Origin: Tetrahymena thermophila SB210
Lineage: Eukaryota > Ciliophora > Oligohymenophorea > Hymenostomatida > Tetrahymenidae
Direction of reading: 5' to 3'
NCBI RefSeq assembly: GCF_000189635.1
Contig: NW_002476169.1
Location: forward strand, 62,001 to 126,000
Length of the DNA: 64,000 bases
Positions 38,113 to 49,215 of the stretch are shown here, one piece after another (within the stretch, counting starts at the first letter, position 1; the number at the start of each line of letters is the position of its first letter). Below the pieces are notes generated by a model that was given only the letters and a program-made list of their open reading frames with translations, ran no database searches and was not told the origin of the DNA. The translations under genes were made by a program, and so were the position numbers.

Positions 38113-38231
38113 GTTGTCGGCCATACTAAGGTGAAAACACCGGATCCCATTTGAACTCCGAAGTTAAGCGCCTTAAGGCTGGGTTAGTACTAAGGTGGGG
38201 GACCGCTTGGGAAGTCCCAGTGTCGACAACC
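38113..38231 (+). rRNA. 5S rRNA, copy 2
   Basis: Identical to copy 1 apart from one base: the copy reads CCCATTTGAACTCC where the others read CCCATTCGAACTCC. It lies 245 bp after copy 1 with a T-run terminator. The change is in the helix II/III region and may be tolerated. Confidence 0.97.
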
Positions 38232-38357
38232 TTTTTTTATTTTAATACATTTATTTTTATTTAAAAGTAGTTTTATTTGATAACAAATTCTATTATTATC
38301 CTCATTTTATATAATCAATTAAATTAATTATAAATACACATTTAATTTATTAATTTT

Positions 38358-38476
38358 GTTGTCGGCCATACTAAGGTGAAAACACCGGATCCCATTCGAA
38401 CTCCGAAGTTAAGCGCCTTAAGGCTGGGTTAGTACTAAGGTGGGGGACCGCTTGGGAAGTCCCAGTGTCGACAACC
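38358..38476 (+). rRNA. 5S rRNA, copy 3
   Basis: Same sequence as copy 1; the following spacer is almost identical to the spacer after copy 1, pointing to recent unit duplication or conversion. Oligo-T terminator present. Confidence 0.97.
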
Positions 38477-38602
38477 TTTTTTTATATTAAGGCACTTATT
38501 TTTATTTTATAGTAGTTTTGTTAGATAGCAAATTCTATTACTATTTTTATTTTATATTATCAATTAAATTAATTATAAATAGACATTTAATTTATTAATT
38601 TT

Positions 38603-38721
38603 GTTGTCGGCCATACTAAGGTGAAAACACCGGATCCCATTCGAACTCCGAAGTTAAGCGCCTTAAGGCTGGGTTAGTACTAAGGTGGGGGACCGCTTGG
38701 GAAGTCCCAGTGTCGACAACC
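38603..38721 (+). rRNA. 5S rRNA, copy 4
   Basis: Same sequence as copy 1. It is followed by TTTTT and a spacer more diverged than the earlier ones. Confidence 0.97.
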
Positions 38722-38840
38722 TTTTTATATTTTAATGTTTTTATTTCTATTTTATAGTAGTACTATTTGATAACAAACTCTATTATTATTTTAGCTTCAA
38801 GTTATGAATGAATTAATTATAAATTCAATTTATTAATTTT

Positions 38841-38959
38841 GTTGTCGGCCATACTAAGGTGAAAACACCGGATCCCATTCGAACTCCGAAGTTAAGCGCC
38901 TTAAGGCTGGGTTAGTACTAAGGTGGGGGACCGCTTGGGAAGTCCCAGTGTCGACAACC
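38841..38959 (+). rRNA. 5S rRNA, copy 5
   Basis: Same sequence as copy 1, 238 bp after copy 4. It is the last copy: downstream of its T-run the repeated spacer stops and unrelated AT-rich DNA begins. Confidence 0.97.
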
Positions 38960-40376
38960 TTTTTTATGTCGGCAATAAAAAAATATTTTAGTTTTTTTTA
39001 AAGATAATTAAATAGACTACTTAACGATAAAAAATCTAACATAATTAATGAGAAAATTTAAAAAATTAAAAAGATTTGTGAAACTCAGAATTAAAGAGAT
39101 GATTTAAATGTAATATTATTGAATTCCTAGTATTTTCTTACAATTTTTAATTTAAATAATTTGCATGGCTAATATAAAAAGGTTATTGGTTCAACATAAA
39201 AATTTCAAAAATAATAGAAATAAAAGGATTATTTTTAGATTTTTATTATTTTTTATAAATAATTTTATTCAATTTATCTAAATAAATTAGGCAAATTTTA
39301 CTATTCAAAATTAAAGAGATGAGATTAAAGTATCTCAAAAATGAATACATTATAAAAAGACAGAGTTTTTTTTTAAGATTAATATTAAATTGTACTTAAA
39401 CAAAATAGCAAAATTAAATATTCAATTAAAAGGAAAATCACTAGAAACTGATTGGTAAATTAGTTTGAATTTTCAAAACAAACCCAAAAAAATAATTGAA
39501 ATACTTAGATATTTACTAGAAGTAATGAAATATGATGATTAATCATACTTTATCTGTTGATTTTCATTTAGATGTATTCTTTTATGTGTTTTATTTATTA
39601 TTTTAAATTACTATATTATAATAACAATAATAATAATAAGAATAAATCTCTTTTTGGTTCTTTAAAACTTAAAAAATTATTTTATTTTCATTTGTTTTTG
39701 AATTTCAGCTTTCAGATTTTAATTTTATTTTTGGATAAAGTAGCTAATTCAAAATTTGAAATTTGCTAAATACTATGAAAATGGTAAGACAGTATTTTGC
39801 AATAAGATTATAATATTAATTTATTTTATGAAATTAAAGTTAAGGCACCAATAAAATCCTCTTGCAAAAAAATCCAACGAAGTGAATCTATCAAGTACAA
39901 TAAATTTGTTGATATTGATTTTTTTCTTAAAACATTTTTTTAAAATAATTAGTGAATTTATTTGTTTTAATACCAATCTAGTTAAACATGACATCTATTT
40001 ATATAAATAAATAAGTATCTATATTTTTACTAGTTAATTTGGTCTAAATGAACTCTTAATTTAATTTTGAAAAATATGAATTAAATTCTACTAATTTATT
40101 TATTTATTTATTTTTGAACATAAAACTAATTTAAAAATAAATTTCTAGTAATTTATCATCTGATTATCTTTTTTACTGAATTTCATCAATAATCACTGAA
40201 TAACCTTAGAATACTTATATCATATAAAAATTTTACGTTTTAATATTTTACAATAAAATTAGCAGTAGCTATCTATTGTGCTCTCATTCTTTAAATTCCA
40301 GTTTACAAAACTACCAATCATCAAAATAATTCAATTTAAATAATAAAAATAAAATAAAAAAACTCTTGATAAAAAA
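38960..40376. other. AT-rich intergenic stretch
   Basis: This runs from the 5S array to the cathepsin gene. A 65-codon frame at 39572-39769 is Phe/Asn/Lys-driven and has no family signal. I see ATTT repeats near 40100 and no RNA gene. Confidence 0.6.
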
Positions 40377-41381
40377 ATGAGAAAAATTGTTTTAGTTGCT
40401 CTCAGCTTAGCTGTTTTAACTTCTCTTGTATATTGCTAAAATGTCTTTTAACAAGCCCTTACTGTTGAAGAATTGATTGCATATAACCTTTGGAGATAAA
40501 ATAATGGAAGAGTCTACAATTCTGAGGAAGAATAGTTTTTCAGATAACTTATCTTTGTTGAAAACAAAAGACAAGTTGACAGTCACAACAGCCAAAATCC
40601 AACTTTTACTTAATCATTGAACTAATTTGCAGATTTCACTGATGAAGAATTCAAATACAGAGTTCTCAACACTAAGGTTTCCTAAACTCGTCCCAAGAAA
40701 GGAAGACGTCTTGAATCTCGTGTATTAGATTAATAAATCCCTGAATCTGTTGATTGGAGAAACGTAACTAATGTTGTTGGTCCTATTAAAAACTAAGGTC
40801 ACTGTGGTTCTTGCTGGACTTTCTCAATTGCTGGTATCGTTGAATCCCATTATGTTCTTAAGCATGGATCATATGTTAGCTATGCTGAATAAGAAATATT
40901 AGACTGTGTTAGTGTATCTGCAGGATATTAATCTGATGGATGCAATGGTGGTTGGCCTGAAGAAGCTCTTCAATATGTTATTGAGTATGGTATTGTTAAA
41001 TCAGAAGTTTATCCTTATGTTGCTGTTTAAGGTAAATGCAGAGATATTCCTTATGATGTTCCTAAATACTATCCTGAAGGCTGGTATGTCAACCTTGATT
41101 AAACATCTGAAGCTTTGAAGGCTGCTATTGCTAAAGCTCCTGTTTCTGTTTGTGTAGATGCATCTACTTGGAAATTCTACAAGTCTGGTATTTTCAGTGG
41201 CTGCGGTCCTACCACTGAAGATGATCTTAATCATGCCATTGTTGCTGTAGGTTATGATGCTGATGGAAATTGGATCATTAGAAACTCTTGGGCAACAAAA
41301 TGGGGTGAAAACGGATACATCAGACTTGCTGCAGGTAACACTTGTGGTGTTCTCCTTTCTAACTTGGCTTTTGACAACTGA
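40377..41381 (+). CDS. cathepsin L-like papain-family cysteine protease, 334 aa
   Basis: Intronless, ATG to TGA. A signal peptide is visible (MRKIVLVALSLAVLTSLVYC). Residues about 30-100 are an I29-type inhibitor propeptide with spaced charged and aromatic residues and NQFADFTDEEF. The mature domain begins near IPESVDWRN (about residue 120). The catalytic triad is intact: Cys146 in QGHCGSCWTFS (Gln140 forms the oxyanion hole), His286 in NHAIVAVGY and Asn303 in RNSWATKWGENGY. GCNGGWPEEA, a conserved papain-family disulfide region, is also present. The length fits cathepsin L proenzymes. It is expected to enter the secretory route to lysosome or food vacuole, or be released. Codon use is noticeably richer in GCT/GGT/CTT than neighbouring genes, which suggests strong expression. 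Confidence 0.97.
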
Positions 41382-42115
41382 TAAAAAATAATTTATTAGA
41401 AGATAATTTTCTAATTTTAAAACTTGTCTTAATTATATATATATAAATTATCTGTGAGTTAATTCATAAAATAATAATTTCTCATTTTTGAAAAAAAAAT
41501 TCAATTATTAAACCTATGTAATTAATATTAAAAAACTAAATTAAGTAAAGATTTGTTATTTAAAGCTACATTAAATTAAGGTTTATTTTTAGAAAATTTG
41601 AAACTTTATTTAATTAAGACAAATATTATCTTCATAAAATGATTTTCATTTAAAATGTGATTCAAAAATATTTCAAGTTTTAAAATTAATAAGTGCAAGT
41701 AAGTTGGTAGGTAGGTAAGTAGGTAGATTATATAAATTTTAATAATTAACATTTTCTAAAATTTATATGAAAAATACTCAAAAAGAAAATAGAAAACAAA
41801 CGAATAAATAATTAATGAAATAAAGAGAGTTTGATTAATTTGCAATAATGAATGAAAGAGAATACTTTATTATATTTAAAATGTATCAAACAATTTAAAA
41901 TAGGTGTGGTGTTTATTACTTTTAATTAATTAAGAATTAATGATTAAAATTGTTATTTTATTTAATTATTTATTATTTGTGAAAAGTTATAGTTTTTTTT
42001 TATAAAGAATTTTTTATCCAGAATATTTTAAGATATATAGTAATTATTGATCCAATCCAATCCAATCTATGTATTAAGTTGCTTTTCTGAAAGAAATATT
42101 ATATAAATTGTATTG
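41382..42115. other. convergent intergenic stretch
   Basis: This holds the 3' flanks of the cathepsin gene (plus) and the FYVE-like gene (minus). A short GTAG/GTAA microrepeat lies at about 41697-41726. Nothing else was seen. Confidence 0.6.
41697..41726. repeat. imperfect GTAG microsatellite
   Basis: About seven imperfect four-base units (GTAA, GTTG, GTAG) occur in a row in intergenic DNA. Confidence 0.7.
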
Positions 42116-44030
42116 TCAAAATATTTAGCAATAGCATTTATCGTTGTTTGGTTGTTGTTTTTCGTTTAATTCATAATTTTTACGTTTTACAATCGAAGAT
42201 TTATGATAGTGATTAGTTGATTAGTTATTCTCCTTTTATTCGTTATTATCATGATTTACACTTTCTTCCTAATTATTTTCATCCTCATTTTCTTCATCTG
42301 TCTCATTATATGCTTCATTTTGATTTTTATAATTCAGGAAAGATTTCTTTTTTATCAAAATTAATTTTTAATTTAATAAATGAAAATGTTAAAAAACAAA
42401 CAAAAACAATAAATTACTGTATTTGTTAATTTGCTCTTCTATTCCATGAGGTTTCTGACTTGAACTTATTTTTATTCAATGATCTTTTTCTTTTATTCTA
42501 ACTCTACTATGATACCTTTTAATTAAGATTCATACCCAATTTATTGCTTTTCTAAATCTTGCTGGCGTTGTTTTTCTTCTCTCATCTAAATTTCGGCTTT
42601 TGACAACATTTCTTCATGCTGAGAAACATCTTTTGTTATTTAATCTAACTCTTCCTTTTTAGACTACAAAGTCTTTTTCAACTCATCTATCTCTTTAAAT
42701 TTCTAACCATAAATAAAAGTAATTTAAAATTTAACTTTGTTGTTAAAGTTTATTACATTATCTTTGATATCGTTTATATCCTTTTAAACTTAAAGTATTT
42801 CCTTTTTTAGTACTTCTTATGATTATTTTAATTAAGTAATTGTATTCTTTTTTGTATTGAGTTAATCCTTCCTTCTTTGTTCAGTCTAAGATATAAAAGA
42901 ATTTATAAAGATAGAAGAATAGTCAATCAATCGAAAATAGTAAGTGATAGAATGATTAAGAAAATTTTATTCTGTGTTAGAAAGTAACTAATTGATTAAA
43001 AGTATTAAGGATTATTTTCAGTAAATTTCAATCTTATATTAAATAAGCTTTAATTAGTATAAATTTTTCAGTGCCTTTCTGATTGAAATATTAGATTTTT
43101 AATTCTTAAATCAACAATAGAGACAAAAAAATAGTAATTGAATACATTTTTTTTCACTAAAAAAAAAGTTTATTTTCTAAAGTCCGCATATTTTTGTTCA
43201 TTTATTTATTATTACTATTCGCTTTTTATTTTATAATATCCTTTATAAATAATCAACCCAATTGAAAACCCATTTCTATAAAATTACAGCATAAAAAAGT
43301 ACTTACTTTTTTAATGAAACATCTTAAAAAGCACAAATCACAAACTCTATTAGAATTAATTTGTCTTCTAGAACATGGTCCACAAACTGAGGCACCACAA
43401 ACTCTACTGTATATGAATAAAAATAATTGTTAAATTATGCATATTTTTTATATTTAAATAGTTATCTAGCTAATTGAATTGTTTAAGTTTGATTTTTATT
43501 ATTATTAAATATGTTTAAAAATTTTTTTTGTATTTAATATTTTACCAATGATGTTGGGAAACTCCTCCAAATGTCTCAAATGATATGTTGCAAATCAGGC
43601 AGTTTTCAAGATTCTCATACTCGCTCTTAGATATAAACGAAACTTCAGCTTTTAAAAACTCTATTTTTAAGTTGTATCTTAATATTGAACTCACATAATA
43701 ACTCCAAATATAAATAAAGAATATAAATTGATAAAAAGGATTACTTTATGTCACCATAGTTGCTGTGCCTTCTGAAAAGGAATCTATAAGATTATGTAGA
43801 AAAGAAAATTAAGTTTTTGATATTTAGAATAAAAAAATTAGCAAACCTGAATTATCAAAATCGTCATTATTCGAGATTGAACCTTTAAAAATAGTACAAA
43901 TAATGATTAAAATGATAGCTTAATGAAATTCACAAAAAAAAGAGGCATATTTTATGATAAATAATCTACTTCTATCTTATAAATCCTGAATTCCATTATT
44001 TCTTGGTGATAAATTTGTTGGACTAAACAT
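42116..44030 (-). CDS. FYVE-like zinc finger and coiled-coil protein, about 359 aa
   Basis: Exons: 43970-44030, 43847-43882, 43546-43783, 43307-43406, 42757-42885, 42418-42702, 42116-42346 (1080 nt, stop TGA). The Cys/His pattern is that of a FYVE-type finger: CLIC, then SQHHCRVCG, VCGPCS and RVCDLC, giving eight zinc ligands. The HHC codon is rebuilt across the intron 43407-43545. FYVE fingers bind phosphatidylinositol-3-phosphate on endosomes. Here the basic R(R/K)HHCR motif has Ser-Gln before HHCR, and no WxxD is seen upstream, so lipid binding is uncertain. About 140 residues of coiled coil follow, then an acidic Asn/Glu tail ending CYCQIF, which resembles a cysteine lipidation tail but is not a CaaX box. 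The start at 44030 is the first ATG in this frame; the region upstream is ambiguous. A hydrophobic stretch before the finger (about residues 55-75) may be an unrecognised intron. Confidence 0.78.
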
Positions 44031-45903
44031 CTTTTTTTGGCTAAATATCTGGCTTTTTTGCTTATTTACTCTTATATTACTAAGTGTTTTACTATTTTTG
44101 ATAAAAATATTAAATATTATTAAATTATTTTTAACAACATAAAGAAAAATAATAAATAATTGATTCACTCATTGTCCTCACATTAAAATTACGATTAAAT
44201 AACTAAATATACACACATACAAGTTTAATAATAAGTAAATGGGTTAAGCTAGATGTTAAATTTTAATATCCATGAATAATAAGCTTTTTTTATGATAAGG
44301 AAGCAATTCCTTTTATTTATTAGGATGCTTTTCTGCTTATAAAATACTTCAAAGAAATATTTTTAAATTTGTGTAAGATAGATAGAATAAGCCTACTTAT
44401 TTTATTTTGTCTTCTTCATCTTGATAAATTTTGATCCAGCTAACAAATAAGTATAAAAAATTATTTCACTAAACTTAAAAAATATATTTATTAAAATATC
44501 ATAATTAATAAAACACGAATATTATTGCGATTTTAATATGAGACTATCTTCTTTATAAAATATAACATTTTGAAATAAAAAGTGAGGAACTATGAAACAA
44601 AATGCTTTTCGAAGTATTCTTATAATATCAGTTAGGTATTATATTTATATATTATATTATTTATTTAGTATGATTTTTATCCTCTTTAAACATAGTTAAA
44701 TAATATGTTTATTAATGCATAATAGTAATAAAATATGAATTATAAAGGCAATTTTTATATGCTATTTTAACATTACACTATTATTTTTATAATAAATGAA
44801 ATTTAGTAATAAAAGTAGAGGGACTATTTAACTACATTTACTTTAGAAATATGGTTATCTAATCCTTTATGCTTTTTTACAACTTAATTTACTAAAATAT
44901 AATGTTATTTATTTTTATTTTATAAATCATATGTATATACATATTATATAATAAATATTTTAAATGTTATTAAAGACTAGTAAAAAATTATAAAATTACA
45001 ATCTTTCATCACAAGCCTAAATTATTTTATGTCAATCCATTCAATATAGAAAGATTTAAATAAATTATTTTATTTAATTGAGTATGAAAATAAATTTTAT
45101 TATTCTAATTTATGTATGTATATAATTATTGTGATTTTTATAAAAATTTAATTTCATTTATTCATTTGTTTTGTTGATCTTAAAAATATAATATTTAAAA
45201 TATTTTCATTCCATATATAATTTACTTTTTTCTCAAATTGTTATTTAAAATTTTTAAGATTTAAGTTTTTATCTATTTTGTATTTATAATAGTAATTAAT
45301 TTTTAAATATATGAGATATTCATTCATATTTGATATGTAATGCAATAGTCGCTATCAATTTTGATAGATTCAAAAGAAATATCTCAAATTTTTGTTGTTT
45401 AAGCAGGTATTAACAAATTGAAATAAAATAATAAAAAGAAAAAAATGCGTGTTAACAAGAGTTGCTAAATTGGGAAAATATTTATGATATAAACAGATTT
45501 AAATGAGGGAAAGTAGAAAAATAAGGTTAAATTGAAGGAATATAGGAATTATGATATGAAGGAGACTGCGAAATGACATGCATTAAAAGATTAAGGCTAT
45601 GCAAATATACTATTTCTGCTTATTTGTTGGAATATCTGAGTTGTTTTTTTGTACCTTATATAGGCTTTCTTTTGATTTTATGTATTTATTTTGTATATAG
45701 ATCCTTAATAATTTTTATATAATTTATCATCACTATCATGTTAAAGACGCATGCAATAAATAGAAAATATATCTCCTCTGAATAAATTCCAATACAACAA
45801 TAATCAATCAGATTCGCTAATATTTAAGTTGACTACAAATATTGCTTATGTTAAATGCTAATGATTTATATTTTAATAATATTATTTATAAATTGCTATG
45901 TTT
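44031..45903. other. AT-rich intergenic stretch, 1.9 kb
   Basis: This lies upstream of the FYVE-like gene and downstream of the next minus-strand gene. A patch at about 45440-45660 is less AT-rich but shows no coding frame or recognised RNA motif. A first exon of the FYVE-like gene could lie in the first 200 bases. Confidence 0.5.
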
Positions 45904-46563
45904 TCACTCAGAAGGAGCTTGTTCAGAAACAAGAGTGATTAATTGATTGTATAAATCTTAAACACTCTAGCTTGAGTTAATTTCTTTTTAATAAGCAGCC
46001 TTCTTCTCAGCAAAATGCTTAGCATTTTTTTCCAAGAGAGCCTTAGAAACTCTGTATTAAAGCAAGTAATCCATAAATTCAATAGACTTAAATTGAGAAG
46101 TCTTGTTGCCCCAGGTGAAGGCAAGTTCTACAGCAGTGGGAAGAACAAATAATCCCAATCTGAATGAGTAGGGTAAGTTAAAAAGATGAGCAAAAGCAAA
46201 GAAACCAGCACCTACAGTCATACCTCTCACAGGCCAAAGAAGCTTAGCATTAAAAGTGAGGTTCAAATCATTAGCAATATCAGGGTTAATTTATGTATAG
46301 CTGCTGACTTCTTCAGGATAAATCTTACCTAATTATTATTTTCTACGTAAAACTTCCAATTCAAGAATATCTTTTTAGAAATATCTGGGATACATCCACT
46401 CACCAAAAACAGCGATACCTCTTTAGGATCTTTGGAGGTGATAAGTGGTAGCATCGATTCTATTTTAATATTCTTCATAATTTTGTCTCATATCCTTATC
46501 CCATTTTGCTAAGAAAGGATATTCGTTTTAATCAACGTTTGACTTAAGGTTTAATCTGACCAT
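45904..46563 (-). CDS. 219-aa protein with a membrane hairpin, intronless
   Basis: A single exon runs from the ATG at 46563 to TGA at 45904. The N-terminal half is soluble and polar with many aromatic and basic residues (MVRLNLKSNVDQNEYPFLAKW, RYFQKDILELEVLRRK). Residues about 120-160 hold two hydrophobic stretches, RGMTVGAGFFAFAHLF and FRLGLFVLPTAVELAF, which could cross a membrane as a hairpin. The C-terminal 55 residues are Lys/Ala/Glu-rich helix. Codons such as GCT, CTT and AAG and the lack of introns suggest good expression. Build and length are like the lineage-specific subunits of ciliate mitochondrial complexes, but I cannot name a family and there is no clear targeting sequence. Confidence 0.8.
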
Positions 46564-49215
46564 CTTACTTACTAATTATTAATTAATAATTTTTTTCTTA
46601 AAAGATCTGCTTTTCTTCTGATTGTTTCTAAATCTCTTTTGATTTTTTATTTATATTTATTTTATTTAAAGAAAGTAATCCTCATCTTAATCTGAATGAA
46701 AAAATACTGTCTCAGCAAATGCAAAAATACAACCTAATAACACCTCTGCTACATATATATAAATGAATAGTTAATGAAGAAGATATTTTATCATTTGAAC
46801 ATATCAATTCACATTATTATTAGAAATTTATTTTATTGCCTATTCAATTTATTATGATTTCATTTCAAAAACGAGTTAAATAAATTATTTTTTATCTAAA
46901 ATATTTTTTCTAGAGTGTAAATAAATAATAGATGAAAGGTAATATAAGTTTATTAATATTTTCAATTATGAAATATATTGATTTACAAAAAAAAGTGTTA
47001 GCTAATACAAATACTTTTAATAAATTGATTTTTATTTATTTTTATCTTAATTTAAGTTAGTTCTTTATAATACAAACATTTCAAATTCTTAAAATATATT
47101 ATTTTAGTTAATAATTTACTTAATAATTAAATAAAATTGTATCTTACATGAGTAATTGTTTGAAATAATTTTTGTATTATATTAAAAATTCAAAATTATA
47201 ATTATTATTTTATGAAATAACTTAGAATAAAATCATTTGTAAAAATAAATTGGTTTTTTTTAATTTAAATTATAATATAAATTTAGATTTTAATTAAAAT
47301 TATTATCTCAATTCAAATTTTAATTTAAGAAATTATTATTTGATGAATATTTTTTTTTGTATTATTTGAATAAATTAACTTAATTTAGTCAATTCTTTAT
47401 TTTGAATTAAACTATTTTATGTATGATTTATCCTTCAAATTCATTAATTATTATGATTTTTTAGATTTTATTGATGCTAACAAAAAACCATTTTTAACTT
47501 GAATATAATTTATATTTTTTTTTTACTAAAATGAAAAAAACATATTCTTAAATTACAAAATTTTGAATTTAACTACTAAATTTGATAATGAAAAAGTTAA
47601 AAAATTATTATTTAAATAAAGACTTTATATTTTAGACTTTATTTTAAAAAGTTATAATGTAATTATAAAAGAATATTTACAAACATGAATTTTCAGAATT
47701 TTACATCTTTTTGTTTGGTAGGAGAAGTTTCAAAGCTAATTATTTTGATATTAATTGAGTAAGAAAGATAAGTAATAAATATTTGATTTCATATTTTTAA
47801 AGCTTAAAGAACACTATTTTATCAAAGTAAGTAAGTTATTTATTTTATTATTAATTTGAAATAAAATAATTTTAAATATATTGTTTTTGATAAATATGTT
47901 TTATTTTGAAATTAAAGGCCATCTTGTAGTTTTTCATTTACTTAAGTAAGTATTAGTTAGGTTTTGAAAAAAATTTGATTGCTTGAATCAAAAATTAATT
48001 TTCTATTCTGAATAATTAGAAAATATGATTAAAAATATTCAATTAACATCATTAGAGAAAGGTTGAAAAATTAATGAAACATACACTATCATTAAGTTTT
48101 CATTATTAAGCTAATAATGCAAGTAATTCATAATAGTTTCTTTGATGAAAGAGCAAATATTAAAATTATACATTTAGTGACAGTGAATTTTAATGAATTT
48201 AATATAAATTTACTGGTGTTTTATTATATTAATAATACAAAAATAAATTATTTGTTGGGTAATTGTAAAAAAAAATGATTCAGTGCTGAGTTATTTCTAT
48301 TTTGTAGATTAAATTAGTAAAATTTTGCTTATTGTAAACATTAGCCTAGACAAATAATTTAGTTTGCAAAATGAAAATTGTAAAAATTATGATTTTTGTT
48401 AATTACTGAACGAACTATTAATTTTAGTGGTAATAGTTATGGTAATTACTAAATTTTTATGTTTGATGAAAGAAATAACTCTAAAAATTTTCTTTTAATC
48501 GCAAATAAAATAATATAGCTAACTTTTTTTAATAAATTTATTTTCAAATTCTACTCACTGTAAATAAAGCTTAATATCCATGCTAAAAGTAATTTATTTG
48601 TTAATCAAATATATAAAATATCTAGGAGAATATTTTATTTACTTTTTTAAATTGTCCAGCGCAGATTAGATCTATCATTCAATTTAAACAGATTTTCCTT
48701 CTAAAAAAGGAATTAACTCTCTTTAGCGATCTCTCTACCAAATTAGTTATTAAATTTTATTATGGAAGATAAAAACAAAGGCAATGATTTATAGTTTATT
48801 CAACCTGATATTTTTAAAGAGTTTGGATAAATTATCTTAGCAATAATCATGCAAATCATGTCATTAAAATTTATTCTTTGAAGGCAAAATCATTATATTT
48901 ATTAATTAAATCTAACCATTTGATTAAATATATAATAATTTACTTATTTAGAAAATATTCTGAAAGGAAAGAATTAGATTGAGAGAAAGAAAGAGAGGCA
49001 GAGGAAATAATCTCGCTAATTAAAATCACACAATTAATTAAAAGCAGAACTCATTCATCATAATTATAAAAACATAAATTGATCACTTATAAAAATATTG
49101 CTATTAAAAAAGATTTTGCTTTGCCAGTAAATCGAGATTCAATACAAAAAAAAAAATATAATTGATTATAAAGGTAAAGTTAATTAAAAAAAATTTTTAG
49201 ATAGAAGTTTTAGAA
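46564..49215. other. AT-rich divergent intergenic stretch, 2.65 kb
   Basis: This separates a minus-strand and a plus-strand gene and is the second longest gene-poor stretch. I find only a 39-codon frame at 48762-48881 (listed separately) and A/T runs. No RNA gene was recognised. Confidence 0.5.
48762..48881 (+). CDS. possible small ORF, 39 aa
   Basis: ATG to TGA with one TAG and one TAA read as Gln. The start is polar (MEDKNKGNDLQF) and the second half hydrophobic (IILAIIMQIMSL), like a short tail-anchored peptide. The GC content is slightly above its surroundings. It may be a real micro-protein, a decayed exon or chance; no family is recognised. Confidence 0.2.

Noticed and set aside
42217-42429. 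70-codon plus-strand ORF rich in His/Tyr/Phe
   Set aside because: It is antisense to the acidic tail exon and the last intron of the FYVE-like gene.
43977-44168. N-terminal extension of the FYVE-like gene (63 codons)
   Set aside because: It would need a GTG start, and its first 25 residues are AT-driven Ile/Phe/Asn; the ATG at 44030 in the same frame is the safer start.
45540-45650. Possible C/D-box snoRNA in a less AT-rich patch
   Set aside because: A CTGA occurs, but there is no proper RTGATGA box nor terminal stem, so it is not supported.
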